Source: Pollenia angustigena
Taxonomy: Eukaryota > Arthropoda > Insecta > Diptera > Polleniidae
Length of the DNA: 64,000 nucleotides
Assembly (NCBI GenBank): GCA_930367215.1
Contig: OV884058.1
Coordinates: forward strand, 220,080,208 to 220,144,207
Direction of reading: 5' to 3'
Positions 21,868-33,294 of this stretch are shown here, one piece after another. Made by a program: the position numbers and the translations under genes. Each line of letters opens with the position of its first letter. Position 1 is the first letter of the stretch. Below the pieces are notes generated by a model. The model searched no databases, was not told the DNA's origin, and saw only the letters and a list, made by a program, of their open reading frames with translations.

Positions 21868-22776
21868 ATGAAGTCGGAATTGTCAAAAGTAGAAGAGTTT
21901 TTGAGATATTCCAAAATAACCGTTATTTGTGTTTTTTAAAAAAGATGATGTGACTGAAATGGAAAGAATAAAAGAACATGAGAAGGGCAAACTAAAAAAT
22001 CCTAAAAAACTTTACGGGGTCATGCATTTCAACAAAATAGTTGAAGTTATAAACATAAAGTGGCCAGAACTTAAATACCAAAAAAAAAAAAAAAAAATTT
22101 TTTTTGTTTCTAAGCCGATTATGCAGATTTTTAAACTATTCTAATTCATCATGGTGTGTTGAACAAAGTTATTGCTAAACAAAATCTATTTCGAACTGGA
22201 AATCTGATATTTATATAACCCAGTGAGCACAACTTCAAAGCTTAATAAAATTATTTATTAATCCTTACTATCGCGTTCATAAACATATTTTCAATCTAAA
22301 AAAAAGTTTATAAAACAACTTCTTTTGAAAATTTTACTTAATAAACGTTTGTTAAATTTAAAAATCGTCTTGTCTTTTTAAGCATTAAAGCAAATAGCCA
22401 ATAAGACATACAGAGATGCAGTAAGATACACATAAAAAATTATTTTTCCAATTCAAACAAAAAATTTGTAGAACCAAACAATTTTTTGTCTGAAATCGGT
22501 CCTATAAACAAAATCGCATATTCAAACAATTTATTTGCATTTTGTTTATTGAAAAAAACACCGATTTTTTCAAATAAATAATTTAACTGAATCAAACAAA
22601 AAGTTTACTGAAATTCATATAAATTTCAAACAAATAATTTTGCTGAATCAAACAAAAAAGTTTTTGCACAAGCAATGACGCGCACACAAGCAAGCACTGT
22701 TGGAGAAGATGAAGCAGAGCAGAGCGGCCGGCTGGCTTTGAGACGCATTTTTTGTTGAAATAATTTTTGGACGAAG
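21868..22776. other. Unique spacer with 'caaacaa' motif repeats
   Basis: An open frame at 21929-22144 (rich in K and E, ending in a poly-A stretch) has no recognised domain. From about 22445 the sequence repeats 'attcaaacaa' and 'gaatcaaacaaaaagttt' blocks, which recur at 24130-24235 and 35150-35175. These may be the two sides of an older element split by the mariner at 22777-24042. Confidence 0.45.
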
Positions 22777-24042
22777 TCGGGTGTTTTTTTTAGAGCTACA
22801 GGAAAGTAAAAAAAAACACATAAAATTCAGAAAAATTCATGAAATCTTTATTTGAATCGATAGTACGGTCCATATAATTTAATGTTTGAATATTATTTCA
22901 TGCAAATGTTGACCGTGACTGCGCCTCAAATGGTCCATCCGCTTAGTCCAATTTTGGCATACTCTTTCCAACATTTCGGCCGGTATCTCATGAATAAATG
23001 CTTCAATGTTGTCTTCCAATGCGTCAATTGAAGCGGGCATATGTGTATAGACATGAGCTTTAACATAGCCACAAAAAAAAAAATAGTCTAAAGGCGTTAA
23101 ATCGCTCGATATAGGCGGCCAATTGACCGGTCCCGAATGTGAAATAAAATGTTCACCGAAATCGCCTCTCAATAAGTCCACTGTTAAGCGTGCTGTGTGG
23201 CATGTGGCACCGTCTTGTTGAAACCACATGTCATGCAAGTCAAGCTCTTGCATTTTGGGCAAAAAAAAGTTGGATATCATCTCACGGTAGCGCTCACTAT
23301 TCAAAGTTACGTTACGATTCGCATCATCTTTGAAGAAGTACGGTCCAATGATGCCACCAGCCCATACACCGCACCAAACTGTGACTTTTTCTGGATGCAT
23401 TGTTAGCTCTTGCAATGCTTCTGGCTGATCTTCACTCCAAAATCGACAATTCTGCTTATTAACATACCCATTGAGCCAGAAATGAGCTTCGTCGCTGAAC
23501 ACAATTTTTCGATAAAAAAGTGGATCTTCCGCCAACTTTCCAAGAGCCCATTCACCAAAAACTCTACGTTGTGGTAGGTCGTTCGGCTTCAATTCTTGCA
23601 CCAGCTGTATTTTGAAAGGATTCACACCTAAATCCTAAATTGCTGCGAACGGCGACGAACCGATAATTTATGGTCATTATTAACACTGGCCGATACAGCT
23701 GCGATATTTTCTTCACTTCGCACTCTACGTAAGCGTGTTGGTGGTTTAATGTCCAACAATGTAAATTTGGTGCGAAATTAAGTCACAATAGCCCGAATAG
23801 CCGCTTCAGTGGGTCGATTAAACTGGCCATAAAATGTAAGAAGTGCGCGATGAACTTTCTTAACAGAGCACGCATTATGATAATAAAATTCAATAATTTG
23901 CAAGCGTTGCTCGTTTGTTAGACGATTTATGGTTAAATTATAGACCAAACTGAAGATGTTTGACAGTGAAACAAAAGACGAAACGTGCGTCAGCTGTTTA
24001 AACCAGTGTTGCCAAAAAGATAATAGCTAAAAAATCACCCGA
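22777..24042 (-). pseudogene. Mariner-type element B, nearly full-length transposase pseudogene
   Basis: TIRs 'tcgggtgttttttttagagc' (22777) and 'gctaaaaaatcacccga' (to 24042, followed by TA). On the minus strand the N-terminus reads 'INRLTNEQRLQIIEFYYHN' (about 23930-23870) and continues through an HTH region with in-frame stops. A long frame at 23625-22879 carries the core: 'FSDEAHFWLNGYVN' (first Asp), 'VTVWCGVWAGGIIGPYFF', 'WFQQDGATCHTARLTVDLL' (second Asp) and 'SSDLTPLDYFF' (third Asp, 36 residues after the second). It ends 'RRSHGQHLHEIIFKH'. About 1.27 kb is the usual size. The start codon is lost (ATA) and a frameshift lies near 23630. Confidence 0.9.
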
Positions 24043-24655
24043 TATTTCATACAAAATTATGAAAACTTGAAACCAATAACGCGTTTATTATATTTTTTGG
24101 AATAGTTGTCAACATTTTTGTTGGTTAAATAAAAATCTAACAAAAATATTAATTGAATCAGAAAAAAAATTTGTAGAAATCAAAAAAATTTTCAAACAAG
24201 CGTTGGTTTGAAAATAATTCGGCAATAATTTTTTCTGTGAAAGTGAACGAATTCTTAAACAATTCAAAAAAAATATAACATTTGAGAAGCCACGATATTT
24301 CCTTACTATGTCGCAGTTTTATAAAAGAGCATATTGAAGAATAACTGTAATACATATGTAACAAAAAATTCAGTGTGTAAAGATGATCGTTACATTCAAC
24401 AATTTTTATATGCGCTGAATAAAGCGCTTTCTGTGTCAAAAATGTATTGCTTCAGAGTGGGATCTCGCCATATAAGATTCATGTCTTTCGTAGGCGAGAT
24501 GGTAAGCGATACTTTAAAGCTTCTCCCTTAAAAACCTGTTTCGTTTTGTGCTCCATTTTTTTTTTATTGAGTTTGAATTTGCGATTTTTAAAAAAGATAA
24601 AGAGTCTACACAATAAAATAAAAAAAAAAAATATCAGGAGACGAAATCTTGGTAT
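24043..24655. other. AT-rich spacer with element-end motif
   Basis: Contains 'caaacaa' repeats to about 24235 ending in 'ttttttctgtg', an end-like motif also at 35230 and 36590. The segment at about 24395-24535 ('tatgcgctgaataaagcgct...ttcagagtgggatctcgccat') is similar to the interior of the 57370 element in reverse. No gene. Confidence 0.45.
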
Positions 24656-24659
24656 GTAA

Positions 24660-24830
24660 AGGCTGGTAAAATTTTAAGGACCGATGTTGAATATGAACCA
24701 CAGCTAAACGTCAAGTTTATTTCTGCATTTCATTTGACATTTTTCAAGATACACAATCCATGGAAAGATACACAATCGAGCAACGCGTTAAATCTATCGA
24801 TCATTTATCGACCGATCTGGCTGAATTTCA
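24660..24830 (+). pseudogene. Mariner A 5' end, truncated
   Basis: Starts with a degraded TIR ('aaggctggtaaaattttaag') followed by 'gaccgatgttgaatatgaac', then 'atggaaagatacacaatcg' at 24759, which encodes 'MERYTIEQRVKSID'. The element stops soon after and the rest of the transposase is missing. The sequence that follows (to about 24985) belongs to the dipteran repeat block with 'aaggacccagaatatat'. Confidence 0.75.
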
Positions 24831-25344
24831 ATAGCAAAATCAAACTGAGCATATGTGACACAAATATATAAAAATCTGGTCCTGGAGTTTTCGGAAAACT
24901 TATTTCAACAAACTGACGCTCAGACCAACAGGCGGACATCGTTAAATCATTTTCGCTGCTAATAAGGACCCAGAATATATCGACCCCTAACCGCGAAAAT
25001 AACGTAAGCGCCAAAATTCAAATTTTGCAGGAGAGAGCTTTTTTATTTTATTAAATATTAATTTTGTATGGAATTTGTCGCTTACAATAAAATTGTTCTT
25101 GCTATAATATCGTAACAGTACCTTATATGACCATGACATTTTAGGAGATGATGCAAGTGTTGCCAAAAGTAATTTATTAAAAAAAAAGGAAAATTTAAAA
25201 TCATGTCGCTTACGTTATTTTCGCGGTTAGGACTCGATATATACTTTATAGAGGCTAAGATTTTTTCTGAATTGAATCAATTAACACATTGTTTGAAATC
25301 GCACAGTTTTGATCATACTTTTTATCAAAATTGAATATATTAGT

Positions 25345-25725
25345 AGTTAAAAAATTTTTGACATTTTTCGTTAGGCTTGAGTTCATCAAATTTAATTTTC
25401 ATTAAATTATTTTTACTGAAGGAAGAAATTTTTACAACATGAAATTTTATTAAAATTTATTGATAATAATCTTGGCTGAGCTGGGGCTCGAACCTGGGTT
25501 AAATTTCAAAGAATTCTGATGAAAGAATGTGGTGATTCTTGAAACATGTTTATTCAACCCAGGTTCGAGCCCCAGCTCAGCCAAGATAATTATCAATAAA
25601 TTTTAATAAAATTTCATGTTGTTAAAATTTCTTCCTTCATTAAAAATAATTTAATGAAAATTAAATTTGATGAACTCAAGCATAACTTAAAATGTCAAAA
25701 ATTGAAAATTAACAGTTCAACTAAA
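25345..25725. mobile_element. Foldback element, second subfamily
   Basis: Inverted arms of about 175 bp centred near 25530 ('cttggctgagctggggctcg' and its complement), each with a B-box 'ggttcgagccc'. The framework ('gttcatcaaatttaatttt', 'ttttacaacatgaaatt') is shared with the first subfamily, but the tRNA-like part resembles the 9276 module. Compact copy, no ORF. Confidence 0.75.
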
Positions 25726-26589
25726 TATCAAGATTGTTCTTAATTCAATAACTTTAAATTATTAGTAATCAATAAAATCAGTTTGGTGATAGTTTACAAA
25801 AAACCTAAAAATTCTTAACTTGATTTAACAAATTTGGGAATTAAAATCTATTTTGAATTTTTTCTGTTTACAAAATGAAGAACGATTTGGAACTAATTCT
25901 ATTCTCAAATTTTCGAAAAGGTTTTAGAAACAAACTCAACTTCATTTTCTAACGTTTAACGTTACTTTAATAAAAGTGTGAACTATTGTTTGCTGGGTGT
26001 ATTTTAAAGTGTGTATGCAAGTATTCGCCTTGGGCAGGTCTTCTATTTAATCTGTTGCTTTTGTTGTTATTTGAATCTAATTTTTGTTCAAAGACAATTA
26101 TGTATATCATATAAATGATTTTATAAATTGTTTTCGTTCATACGTTTTTCCTTTTTTTTTCTTCATAAAAACAATTTTTGTATACTTTTCTAATGAAAAC
26201 AAACAAATTTCATCATCATCATGACCATCATCGACATCAAAATGATCAATATCACAACGCATACACATTAAGCCCAAAGCAAATTATCCTACAAATGCGC
26301 AGTTATTGTTAGAAATATAAAGTTTTTTTTTTTAATTATTATTGAAATCGAAATTGAAATTTTAAATTACTTATATTGAACACTCAATCTGTTTGTTTTA
26401 GTTAAGAAACGAATAAACATTTTTACACATAGATTCATCATAATCAGGGAAAGTTTTTATGTGAACTAACCACTTTTAAATGTTGTAGAAATTTTTGGTA
26501 AAATTTTCATTTGGTTAGCAGAGATGGTATTCAGTGTCCATTTGACATATCAATACCCAATGATCTATTCTGATGCCATGGAGTTACAC
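25726..26589. other. AT-rich spacer
   Basis: No supported feature. A short (atc)n-like run occurs at 26211-26240. Confidence 0.4.
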
Positions 26590-27060
26590 TATTCAGAACT
26601 CCCACCGTTTAACCAAATTGAACTTCTTGCGAAATTATGAATGTGCTCCAGTCTAAAACCAGACATATCAAACAATCCGCTGCAGGCGGCGCATCCCCTT
26701 TCGGCAAGTTGCCTTCCCGCCAGTAAAGAACGGTGACATAGAAGGTGTTCTACGACCCCTTCCTCATTTTCGTAATCACAAGTACGGCAGTAATGACAGA
26801 TTCAAGCTTCCAGTCGCTGTGATTGCCTACCTTTAAGACAGTGTCCCGTGATAACAGATACAAAAAGTGATACGTCCCTTTTAGTCAGCTGCATTAGAGA
26901 CAAAACACGCCCGCTATGCTTGAGATGCCACAATTGCCTGACAATCCTGTGTTCGCTGTCAATATACATATTTAGGCGATCACCGAAGTTCGAGTTTAAA
27001 GGAGAGAAGAGTCACTCCAATGACTACCAAATCCAGAAGAACGCGTACGATAATGCAAGT
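26590..27060 (-). pseudogene. LINE ORF2 C-terminal relic (RNase H end and zinc knuckle)
   Basis: The minus strand reads 'LTKRDVSLFVSVITGHCLKG' (about 26885-26825), the TGH motif near the end of LINE RNase H domains. A stop follows, then 'CHYCRTCDYENEEGVVEHLL' and 'CHRSLLAGRQLAERGC', the conserved CxxC...EHLLC zinc-binding tail. It ends with 'LEHIHNFARSSIWL'. The part above 26900 is too decayed to read. This order is typical of I/Jockey/R1-group LINEs with RNase H. It has stops and is a fragment. Confidence 0.75.
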
Positions 27061-27427
27061 CTAGCTCATCATTAAACATATAGAAAATAATTGTTTTCAA
27101 GACTTAGAATAAAAATAAAATCGGCATTATTATGAGTCAAATACCAGGCGTTTTTAAAAATTGGTCTTATGATTGTCGTAAACAACACAAATCCGACAAA
27201 ATTTTTGTTGGGTAATTCACAAAATGTTCTATTCTGTCATATTTAAAGGCGACATTTATAAAATTATAGCAAATACAACCAATATGATACAATAGAACAC
27301 TTTGTGGATTGCTTTATAAGTTTTGCATAACCATTGTCGTAAATTTTAAATTATATCGAAAACAATTTCGAAAGAACACGAACTTTATTTCGAATTTCTT
27401 TAAAACTGCCAATTTTTCGTTAGATTA
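27061..27427. other. AT-rich spacer
   Basis: Contains a loose inverted pair around 'acaaaatgttctatt' (27220) and 'aatagaacactttgt' (27290), possibly a small MITE; no gene. Confidence 0.35.
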
Positions 27428-27591
27428 CTATACCCTTCACCACAGGTGGAAAAGGGTATATATAAGTTTGTCATTCCGTTTGTAACTTCTACAATAGTGA
27501 TCTTAGACCATATAAAGTGTATATATTCTGGGTCCTTATGAGGAGAGAAGTGGATTTAACGATGTCCATCCGTCTGTCGGTCTGACCGTCT
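27428..27591. repeat. Widespread dipteran repeat block (left part)
   Basis: Contains 'actatacccttcaccac', 'aagggtatataagtttgtca' and 'atatattctgggtccttat', and then a 'ccgtctgtcggtctgaccg' stretch. Such blocks are common in fly intergenic DNA. The block is split at 27591 by the element that follows; it resumes at 29357 with 'cgtctgtccgtcttacg'. Confidence 0.6.
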
Positions 27592-29356
27592 CACATAGGG
27601 GTTTTTTGCCAATCTAGCCGGACATTAAGCAAAAAATTAAATTTAAGAAATGGAAAAATTTAAGTACGCACTCGACAGACAACAAGGTTCTGCATCGTAT
27701 AGTGAATTTTCAAGTCTTTTGCTTGAGATTTGTGGTTTTGGGACACTGTTAAAACCAGGAAAGTTGATAAAATTGCATGCGTGTTCATTGACTTTTTACG
27801 GTTTTGGGAGGTTTACAATATATTTTTTTGTAGGTAAACGAATTAAGATTTTACATTGATTTTTTTTTTCTGTGAAAGACTATATAAACAGCAAGTTAAG
27901 AAAATTTTTAGAAAAATTTTATTAGAAGTTTTTATGATAAAAAAATTAGTTCGAAATTAAAAAAAAACGATTTTTTTTTCACATTTTTGTAAAAAAAAAA
28001 ATTTAAAACGTTTTTGAAGGTGAAGCCCGCTGAGTTCTTAAAAATGTTATACATCACGATAAAATTTGAAATCTCTACTTTTAAATTAAAAAAAAAAAAC
28101 GTTGGGCGTTGTTGCGCCATTTTTTTTAATGATTTTTTGAAAATTTCACCTTTTTTCTGTTTTTGCTCATCTTGCATAGGTACATATGATAGAAACCTTT
28201 TCGTCAGTCATAAAATGTTTTGGTTGTACGTAGATGTTTTTTATTTAAATTATTACATCTAAGACTAATATTACCTGTGTAATAAAGGGATGTGCGAAAC
28301 AGTAAGTAACGGGTTTTAACCACCTGTGCGGCCGCTAAATGACGTTATTTTATGGAGCAAAATAAATGTACCTGTTTTGCGTAACTTTTAAAATCATTAA
28401 CAACAAAAATAATATATAATAAAAAGTCAAATCTGGGCTCTAGTTTTTAGTTTTTTTTTTAAATATATATTGAGAGTAAAATGGAAAAAGTGTATAATAC
28501 ATGGCGCAACTGTAATGAGTGAGGCATTGTTGCCTTTCGGGCTATTATCAGAAGAAGCGTCTGAGGCACGAAATAAACAGGCAGAAATTTGCTAGAAAGT
28601 TTTCGAAGGTTCAGTGTAACAAAGATATTATAAATTGACTTTTGCTCAGTTCTGACCCACTGATTACTAGTATAAGACCAACTCCAAAAAAAAAATTCAT
28701 TACCCTTTACGAAAGAAGCAATTTCTTTTATGCTTCCAACTGTACTTGAAGAGAATTCAGATTCAGAAGAGGATTTTGAAGAAGCAGACGAAGAAGAACC
28801 ATGGCACTCGTCATCATCTTAGGGCAAAAGAGAAGTTATTTTAAATAAAATTTGCTGTTACTATTATAAATAAGTTATAATTACGAATATATTAATTGGA
28901 GGTATACATCCCCCTACCCATAAGAGTTCAAAAATTTAATTTTTATAGTATTAAGGCGTTAGTAATCTATTTCTTTTAATATTTAAATTTTTTTTTAAAC
29001 ATTATTTTATGTAACCGCCCTCAAAAGGGGGCGGGGCGAAAAGTGAAATTTTACGATCTCATGGGTCTAATTTTAGGTTTTTTAACTTTTGCCGACGTTA
29101 AAAGTTGCATTTGCCAAACAAAAGTATGGGAAAACTTTAAAAAATTGCATTTTTCAAAGGTTGGATTAGTTCTTCAAGGGGGAACCTTTTCCTCCTTGGT
29201 CCGATTTTATTTATTTTTGAGGTTTACCTGCCTATGACAATATTACATATTTCTGCCAAGTTTCATCGACTTAGGGGCACTCAATAACTTTTAAGAAGCA
29301 ATAGAAGCCAAAACAAAATGTAATGTCCGGCTAGATTGGCAAAAAACCCCTATGTG
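27592..29356 (+). mobile_element. Transib-like DNA transposon relic, 36-bp TIR, 5-bp target duplication
   Basis: A perfect 36-bp TIR occupies 27592-27627 and 29321-29356, starting 'cacataggggttttttgcc'. The 5-bp 'cgtct' flanks both ends (27587-27591 and 29357-29361). Length is 1765 bp. Inside is a degraded transposase C-terminus (28488-28822). The CAC start, the GC-rich 5-bp target duplication and the RAG1-like protein motif together point to the Transib superfamily, which shares ancestry with RAG1. The first 7 bases (CACATAG) only partly match the CAC(A/T)(A/G)TG consensus as I remember it. Most of the coding region is gone and long poly-T/A runs fill 27860-28120. Confidence 0.8.
28488..28822 (+). 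pseudogene. Transib/RAG1-like transposase C-terminal relic
   Basis: From 28488 the frame reads 'KCIIHGATVMSEALLPFG' then 'LLSEEASEARNK', then stops. Downstream, in a shifted frame, 'NKDII' and 'LLLSSDPLITSIRPTPK' follow. A final frame ends in an acidic tail 'EENSDSEEDFEEADEEE' before a TAG at 28820-28822. The order His-rich strand, SEEAxEARNK, LL-SSDP is shared with 39508-39840. From memory, RAG1 has HKTLAH followed by SEGNESGNK, where the third catalytic acid of its DDE triad lies; the two glutamates of SEEA fit that place. Multiple frameshifts; inactive. Confidence 0.7.
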
Positions 29357-30020
29357 CGTCTGTCCGTCTTACGTTTGATATGTGTTTTTCGGAGACTCCA
29401 GACATGATAGCGGCTGTGTTGTTTTACATTTATGTTACATATAGTCCACCATTTCTTGCAAGATCGGTCCACAAATGGCTGAGATATGACCAAAAAACCA
29501 CGACTGCCTCTAATTTTTTCCAAAAATCCATTGTTGTTGTTGTATTTTTATTACTTTTTTCTGTATATCTGGACAACGGCAAAATCCAAAGCTTCCAAAT
29601 TAGGTACAAACATTCAGGTTATAAATACACTCCAACCTACAAAATGTGGGCGGGATTGGAGAAGTGGGCGTGGTACCTCCCATACAAAACATTTCAAAAA
29701 TTGCATAATAAACTGAATTTTTTGAATGTAATATGACGTAACGTTTTATATATCAAAAGATCTGAAATTTTTAGTAAAAAATAATTTCTGATAAACTCGG
29801 AAAATTGGTTCAGATACGAAAAAATAATGACCAAAATATGAATTTTTTTTTGAAAAAATAGCCATTTTCGGGAGCCATAGATCCAGGTTTTATAACCAAA
29901 ATAACTGGAAAATTTTTTCTTTAGCACGTGGGTATATAAATCTGTCAAATCGTTTAAGAAATAGCAGAGTTATGACCACCGAAGGTTCTACACCCTATAA
30001 AGTATATATATTCTGGGTCC
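29357..30020. repeat. Dipteran repeat block (right part) with GTGGGCGTGG segments
   Basis: Resumes the block split at 27591. Contains 'tatatctggacaacggcaaa' and 'gtgggcgtggtacctcccat', and ends with 'tatatattctgggtccttaa' (about 30002-30021). A 118-codon frame at 29380-29736 is a by-product: no domain, and the same nucleotide motifs occur elsewhere in non-coding repeats. Confidence 0.5.
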
Positions 30021-30114
30021 TTAAAAAAAGCGAAGTTCAAATCCAGTTGTCGTCTGTGTTGAGTTGTGAACAGTAAACGGTACATTTCATTTTAATGATA
30101 TTTAAACAGCGTTC

Positions 30115-30178
30115 ATGGTTCAGTTGTCTAGGGGGTGTGTTAAGTTAGAAACTGTGAGTTCCCTGGTTCGAATCTTGA
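30115..30178 (+). repeat. tRNA-like sequence
   Basis: A-box-like 'tggttcagttgtctaggg' and B-box 'ggttcgaatct' about 38 bp apart, followed by a T-run. The stems do not close as in a functional tRNA. Probably a SINE head or tRNA pseudogene. Confidence 0.45.
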
Positions 30179-30752
30179 TTTTTTTAAAATGAATTTTTTT
30201 TTTATATTTTTATGTTCTAAAAACGATTTTAAAAAAATATTTACCAGTTTTCGCTTTTTAAATTTCATTAATAATGAAGTCTTCAGTATTGTAAATATGT
30301 ATGTATATGTAAAAATTATTTTGTTGCGCTGTATTCTGCTCGCACAATAATGAAGAGTATAAAAGATTCGGCACAGTCGAATATAGCGCTCTTACTTGTT
30401 TTTTAATAGTTTCAAATACAATTACAACTTATGTTTTTAAAAAACAATAGTAACGTAGGCTTCAAAGAAATAAAATTTGCACAAGTAAAAGCATTAATCA
30501 AAAATAAAAACAGTCTACTGCTTCGTTCACATCAACGACTCCCATAATAAGGCCGAAAATTAGAAAAATTGTCTTTTAGTGTAAAATTTTGGCAGCATTA
30601 TTTCGATTTTCTTCAAAACTCCCAATTTGTCGTTAGTTTTTTTTTTATTAAAAGTAAAAATCCAATTACAACTTATGTTCTAACTTAATAAGTGCGTAAT
30701 AGTAATAGTTACGTAGACCTTTAGCTCGTTGTAGTAAGACATATCACAGTAT
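30179..30752. other. AT-rich spacer
   Basis: No supported feature. 'ctgctcgcacaataatgaag' (30338) closes the repeat-like segment that began with the tRNA-like block. Confidence 0.35.
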
Positions 30753-30826
30753 CTGGCAGGAGTCGAACCCGCAACCCTCGCAATTATAGACAACCCCAAT
30801 GCCAACCAGCCAACCGGGGCGCCCCG
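30753..30826 (-). repeat. tRNA-like sequence, probable SINE head
   Basis: Minus strand: 'ggttggctggttggcattgg' contains an A-box-like TGGCTGGTTGG. The B-box 'ggttcgactcc' lies about 40 bp later in a T-arm-like hairpin (gcggg-TTCGACT-cctgc). No closed acceptor stem. The downstream tail on the minus strand shows a poly-A-like 'aaaaaaaactaacgac' near 30640. Confidence 0.5.
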
Positions 30827-31360
30827 TAAAATATGCAAAAAATGCATTTGTCTAAAATTAATCAAAAACATGCAAAAACGTATATTTTCAGAAAAACAAA
30901 GAACAAACTTTCAAAAACTTTCCCTGATCATACTCATCATCATGCAAGTGTGTATCTATCACACATTTTCATTGTGAAAAAACAATTTGTTTACATTTTA
31001 TTTGTGTCTATTCTTCTTTCGAAATTGTTATTTAATTAAAAAAAAAGTATTATTGTTGTTTAAAATTTTCAAATATTCAAAAAGCCAAACACCATATAAA
31101 CAAAATAATACAAAAATATTTTTTTAATTGAAAAATTACTATATTTCATGAAGTATATCAATTCAATCATCACCCTTTTTATTCATATACATATCGTCAC
31201 CTGAAATGCAAACAGACGTAACTTCACAAAAATTCGAAATCGAGTTCAATGAATAATTCTAGTTTGTTTTATTAAACTACATGTTCATGCAAATTTTTAG
31301 ACTTAATTAAAAAAATTCAAACGCAAAGAACACCTTGTTGTTACTGATTTTAAAAAGTTT
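30827..31360. other. AT-rich spacer
   Basis: No supported gene or element boundary. Confidence 0.4.
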
Positions 31361-32377
31361 CCCAATTAAAATTGAGCTTCAACGGAAGCAGGTTTGGAAG
31401 GGTGAGCTGTAAAAGTTTCGCTTACTATCTCGCTTACGGAAGGCATGAATTTTATATGGTCAGTTCCCACTTTGAAGCATTTTTCACACAAAAAGCGCTT
31501 TATTCAACGCATATAAAAACTTGTTAGCTATCAGCTTTAAGGTAGAAGTACATGGTGGCATGTCATAACGTCCAGTGTCATAGTGTCCACGCGCGCGCAC
31601 TTACGCGTGTTATGTACTTGGTGGCATGTCATAACGTCCAGTGTCATAATGCCCACGAGCATTATGACATTTTCAAAATGACATGCCGCCAAGTACATAA
31701 CACGCGTTAGTGCGCGCGCGCTCTGTAGACTTCTGTCAAAAACAGTTAAACAAGTGTATGTATTTTCATAGAACAAGTTACATGCAAAATATTTTGACGC
31801 GTTTGCGCCAGAAACTTTTTAACGCGTTGTGTATTTTTTGACAAGTAAACAGCTGACAATAAAAAGAATAATTTAACAAATTTGTGAATCATGAAAGAAA
31901 AACTCATTGAAGAGCTTAAAAGACATACAATATTTGTATAAAAAGAATAAATTCAATAAAATAATAAAATCTTCATATACTTTCAAATCCGTTTACAATG
32001 TACAAATAAGTAACAAATAAAAAACAGCTGACAGGAATGGCTTTTCTAACGCGCTTTGTGTTACTTGCAATTTTTCATGCGCTAAGGTTTTTAAACGAAC
32101 GTCGACGAATTAACGCATGTTATGTACTTCTACCTTTACACACTGAATGTTTTTTTTTTTCAGTTAGTTTTAATTATTCTCTCTTACAAACCTGCTTCGT
32201 AGTAAGGGAATGCCGTGGCACTTGAAATTATATTTTTTTCTTTTATAAAACTTGTTAAGAGTTCCTTCATTTACTTTACTGCATCTGTGTATGTCTTATC
32301 GCATAGCTCATAATTGTGAGCTTATTTTTTTAAATGTACCATTAGTGCTTTGCAAAATGATGCATTTTTTTATTAGG
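31361..32377. mobile_element. CCCAGTAAAA-family MITE, interrupted
   Basis: Ends 'cccaattaaaat' and 'attttt...ttattagg'. The interior matches the element at 57370-57794 ('gaagcaggtttg', 'aattttatatgg', 'cttacaaacctgcttcgtag', 'aatgtaccat'). The match is continuous except for the insertion at 31540-32135. Mirrored 'aagcaggtttg' and 'caaacctgctt' form subterminal repeats. Confidence 0.75.
31540..32135. mobile_element. Nested MITE with TTA target duplication, confirmed by empty site
   Basis: TIR 'aggtagaagtacat' and 'atgtacttctacct'; TTA at 31537-31539 and 32136-32138. The homologous element at 57370 reads uninterrupted 'cagctttacacactg'. Inside, 31550-31720 holds a 36-bp direct repeat ('ggtggcatgtcataacgtcc' twice) and a long palindrome with 'gcgcgcgca' and 'tacgcgtgttatgtactt' mirrored. 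596 bp, no ORF with a domain. Confidence 0.85.
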
Positions 32378-32845
32378 TTTTTGCATGTTAATCCAAATTT
32401 AACAAATTGTTTGCTTCTCCTCTAAAAAAAAAAAACAATAAAAATGTAGTTAAGTCCGTTTGCATTTAATGTGACGATATGCATGCATATCAAAATATAT
32501 TTTTTGTACACGGTATTTGAATCTGAATTTGTATTTTTATAGATTTTATACTGAATGGATAAACGAATAAATGTACTGAGCTAAAGAAAAGTAAGCACTG
32601 AGAGAGTCACTATCAATTATAACCTCAACCTCATCCACAGGTCATTCAAATATATAAATACATACATATGTGTTTATGTATGTATGTTTACAGAAAGAAT
32701 AGAACAAATGAATTGAGTTGAAAGTTTGTTCTTTAAAATTTTATTTTGTTTGTTATTTTTGTAAATCGTATTTTTTTTAAATTGATTATTTATAAATACT
32801 GTTAATTTATGGAAAATTTTATTTCAGAACCATTGATGTATAACC

Positions 32846-32877
<32 letters not shown>

Positions 32878-33294
32878 TAACAACAAGTTTGTTGTAAAAT
32901 TGTTTTTTCTGTTGTTTTTTTTTTTTTTTTTGCTTAAAGGGACTGCAAGAGCCAGGACGGTCATGGTATTAATTTTTGTAGTTGGTATATTTTACAAGTT
33001 GTGCTGCTGGCTGGCCTTTGGCATGGAACATACACTGTAATTCATTATTTTTTTTTTCTCTCTGGATAATTTGTCGATAATAATTTAAATATGTTGTGTA
33101 TTATTCATTTTAATTTTGTGGCAAATTGTTTTCGTTTTTAAAAATTATAAACTAGCAAATAGAAAAGAATTTTGTTTACAGTGGGCTGCTCTATATGATT
33201 TTTGAAAAAGTATAAAATTTAGATGTAAATATATTATTCTAAAGACTTGCTAGTCGCCTGGTTGAACACGAGTTGTCTCTATACAGGGCATATA
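32378..33294. other. Spacer with simple repeats
   Basis: A (gaca)n microsatellite lies at 32847-32878, catacata/tatgtatg runs at 32658-32690 and poly-T at 32910-32930. No coding region. Confidence 0.6.

Noticed and set aside
21929..22144. 71-codon lysine-rich open frame as a gene
   Set aside because: Ends in a homopolymer stretch, shows no domain or splice support, and is short.
29380..29736. 118-codon open frame
   Set aside because: Lies in the widespread dipteran repeat block with 'gtgggcgtgg' motifs that recur in non-coding contexts; no domain.
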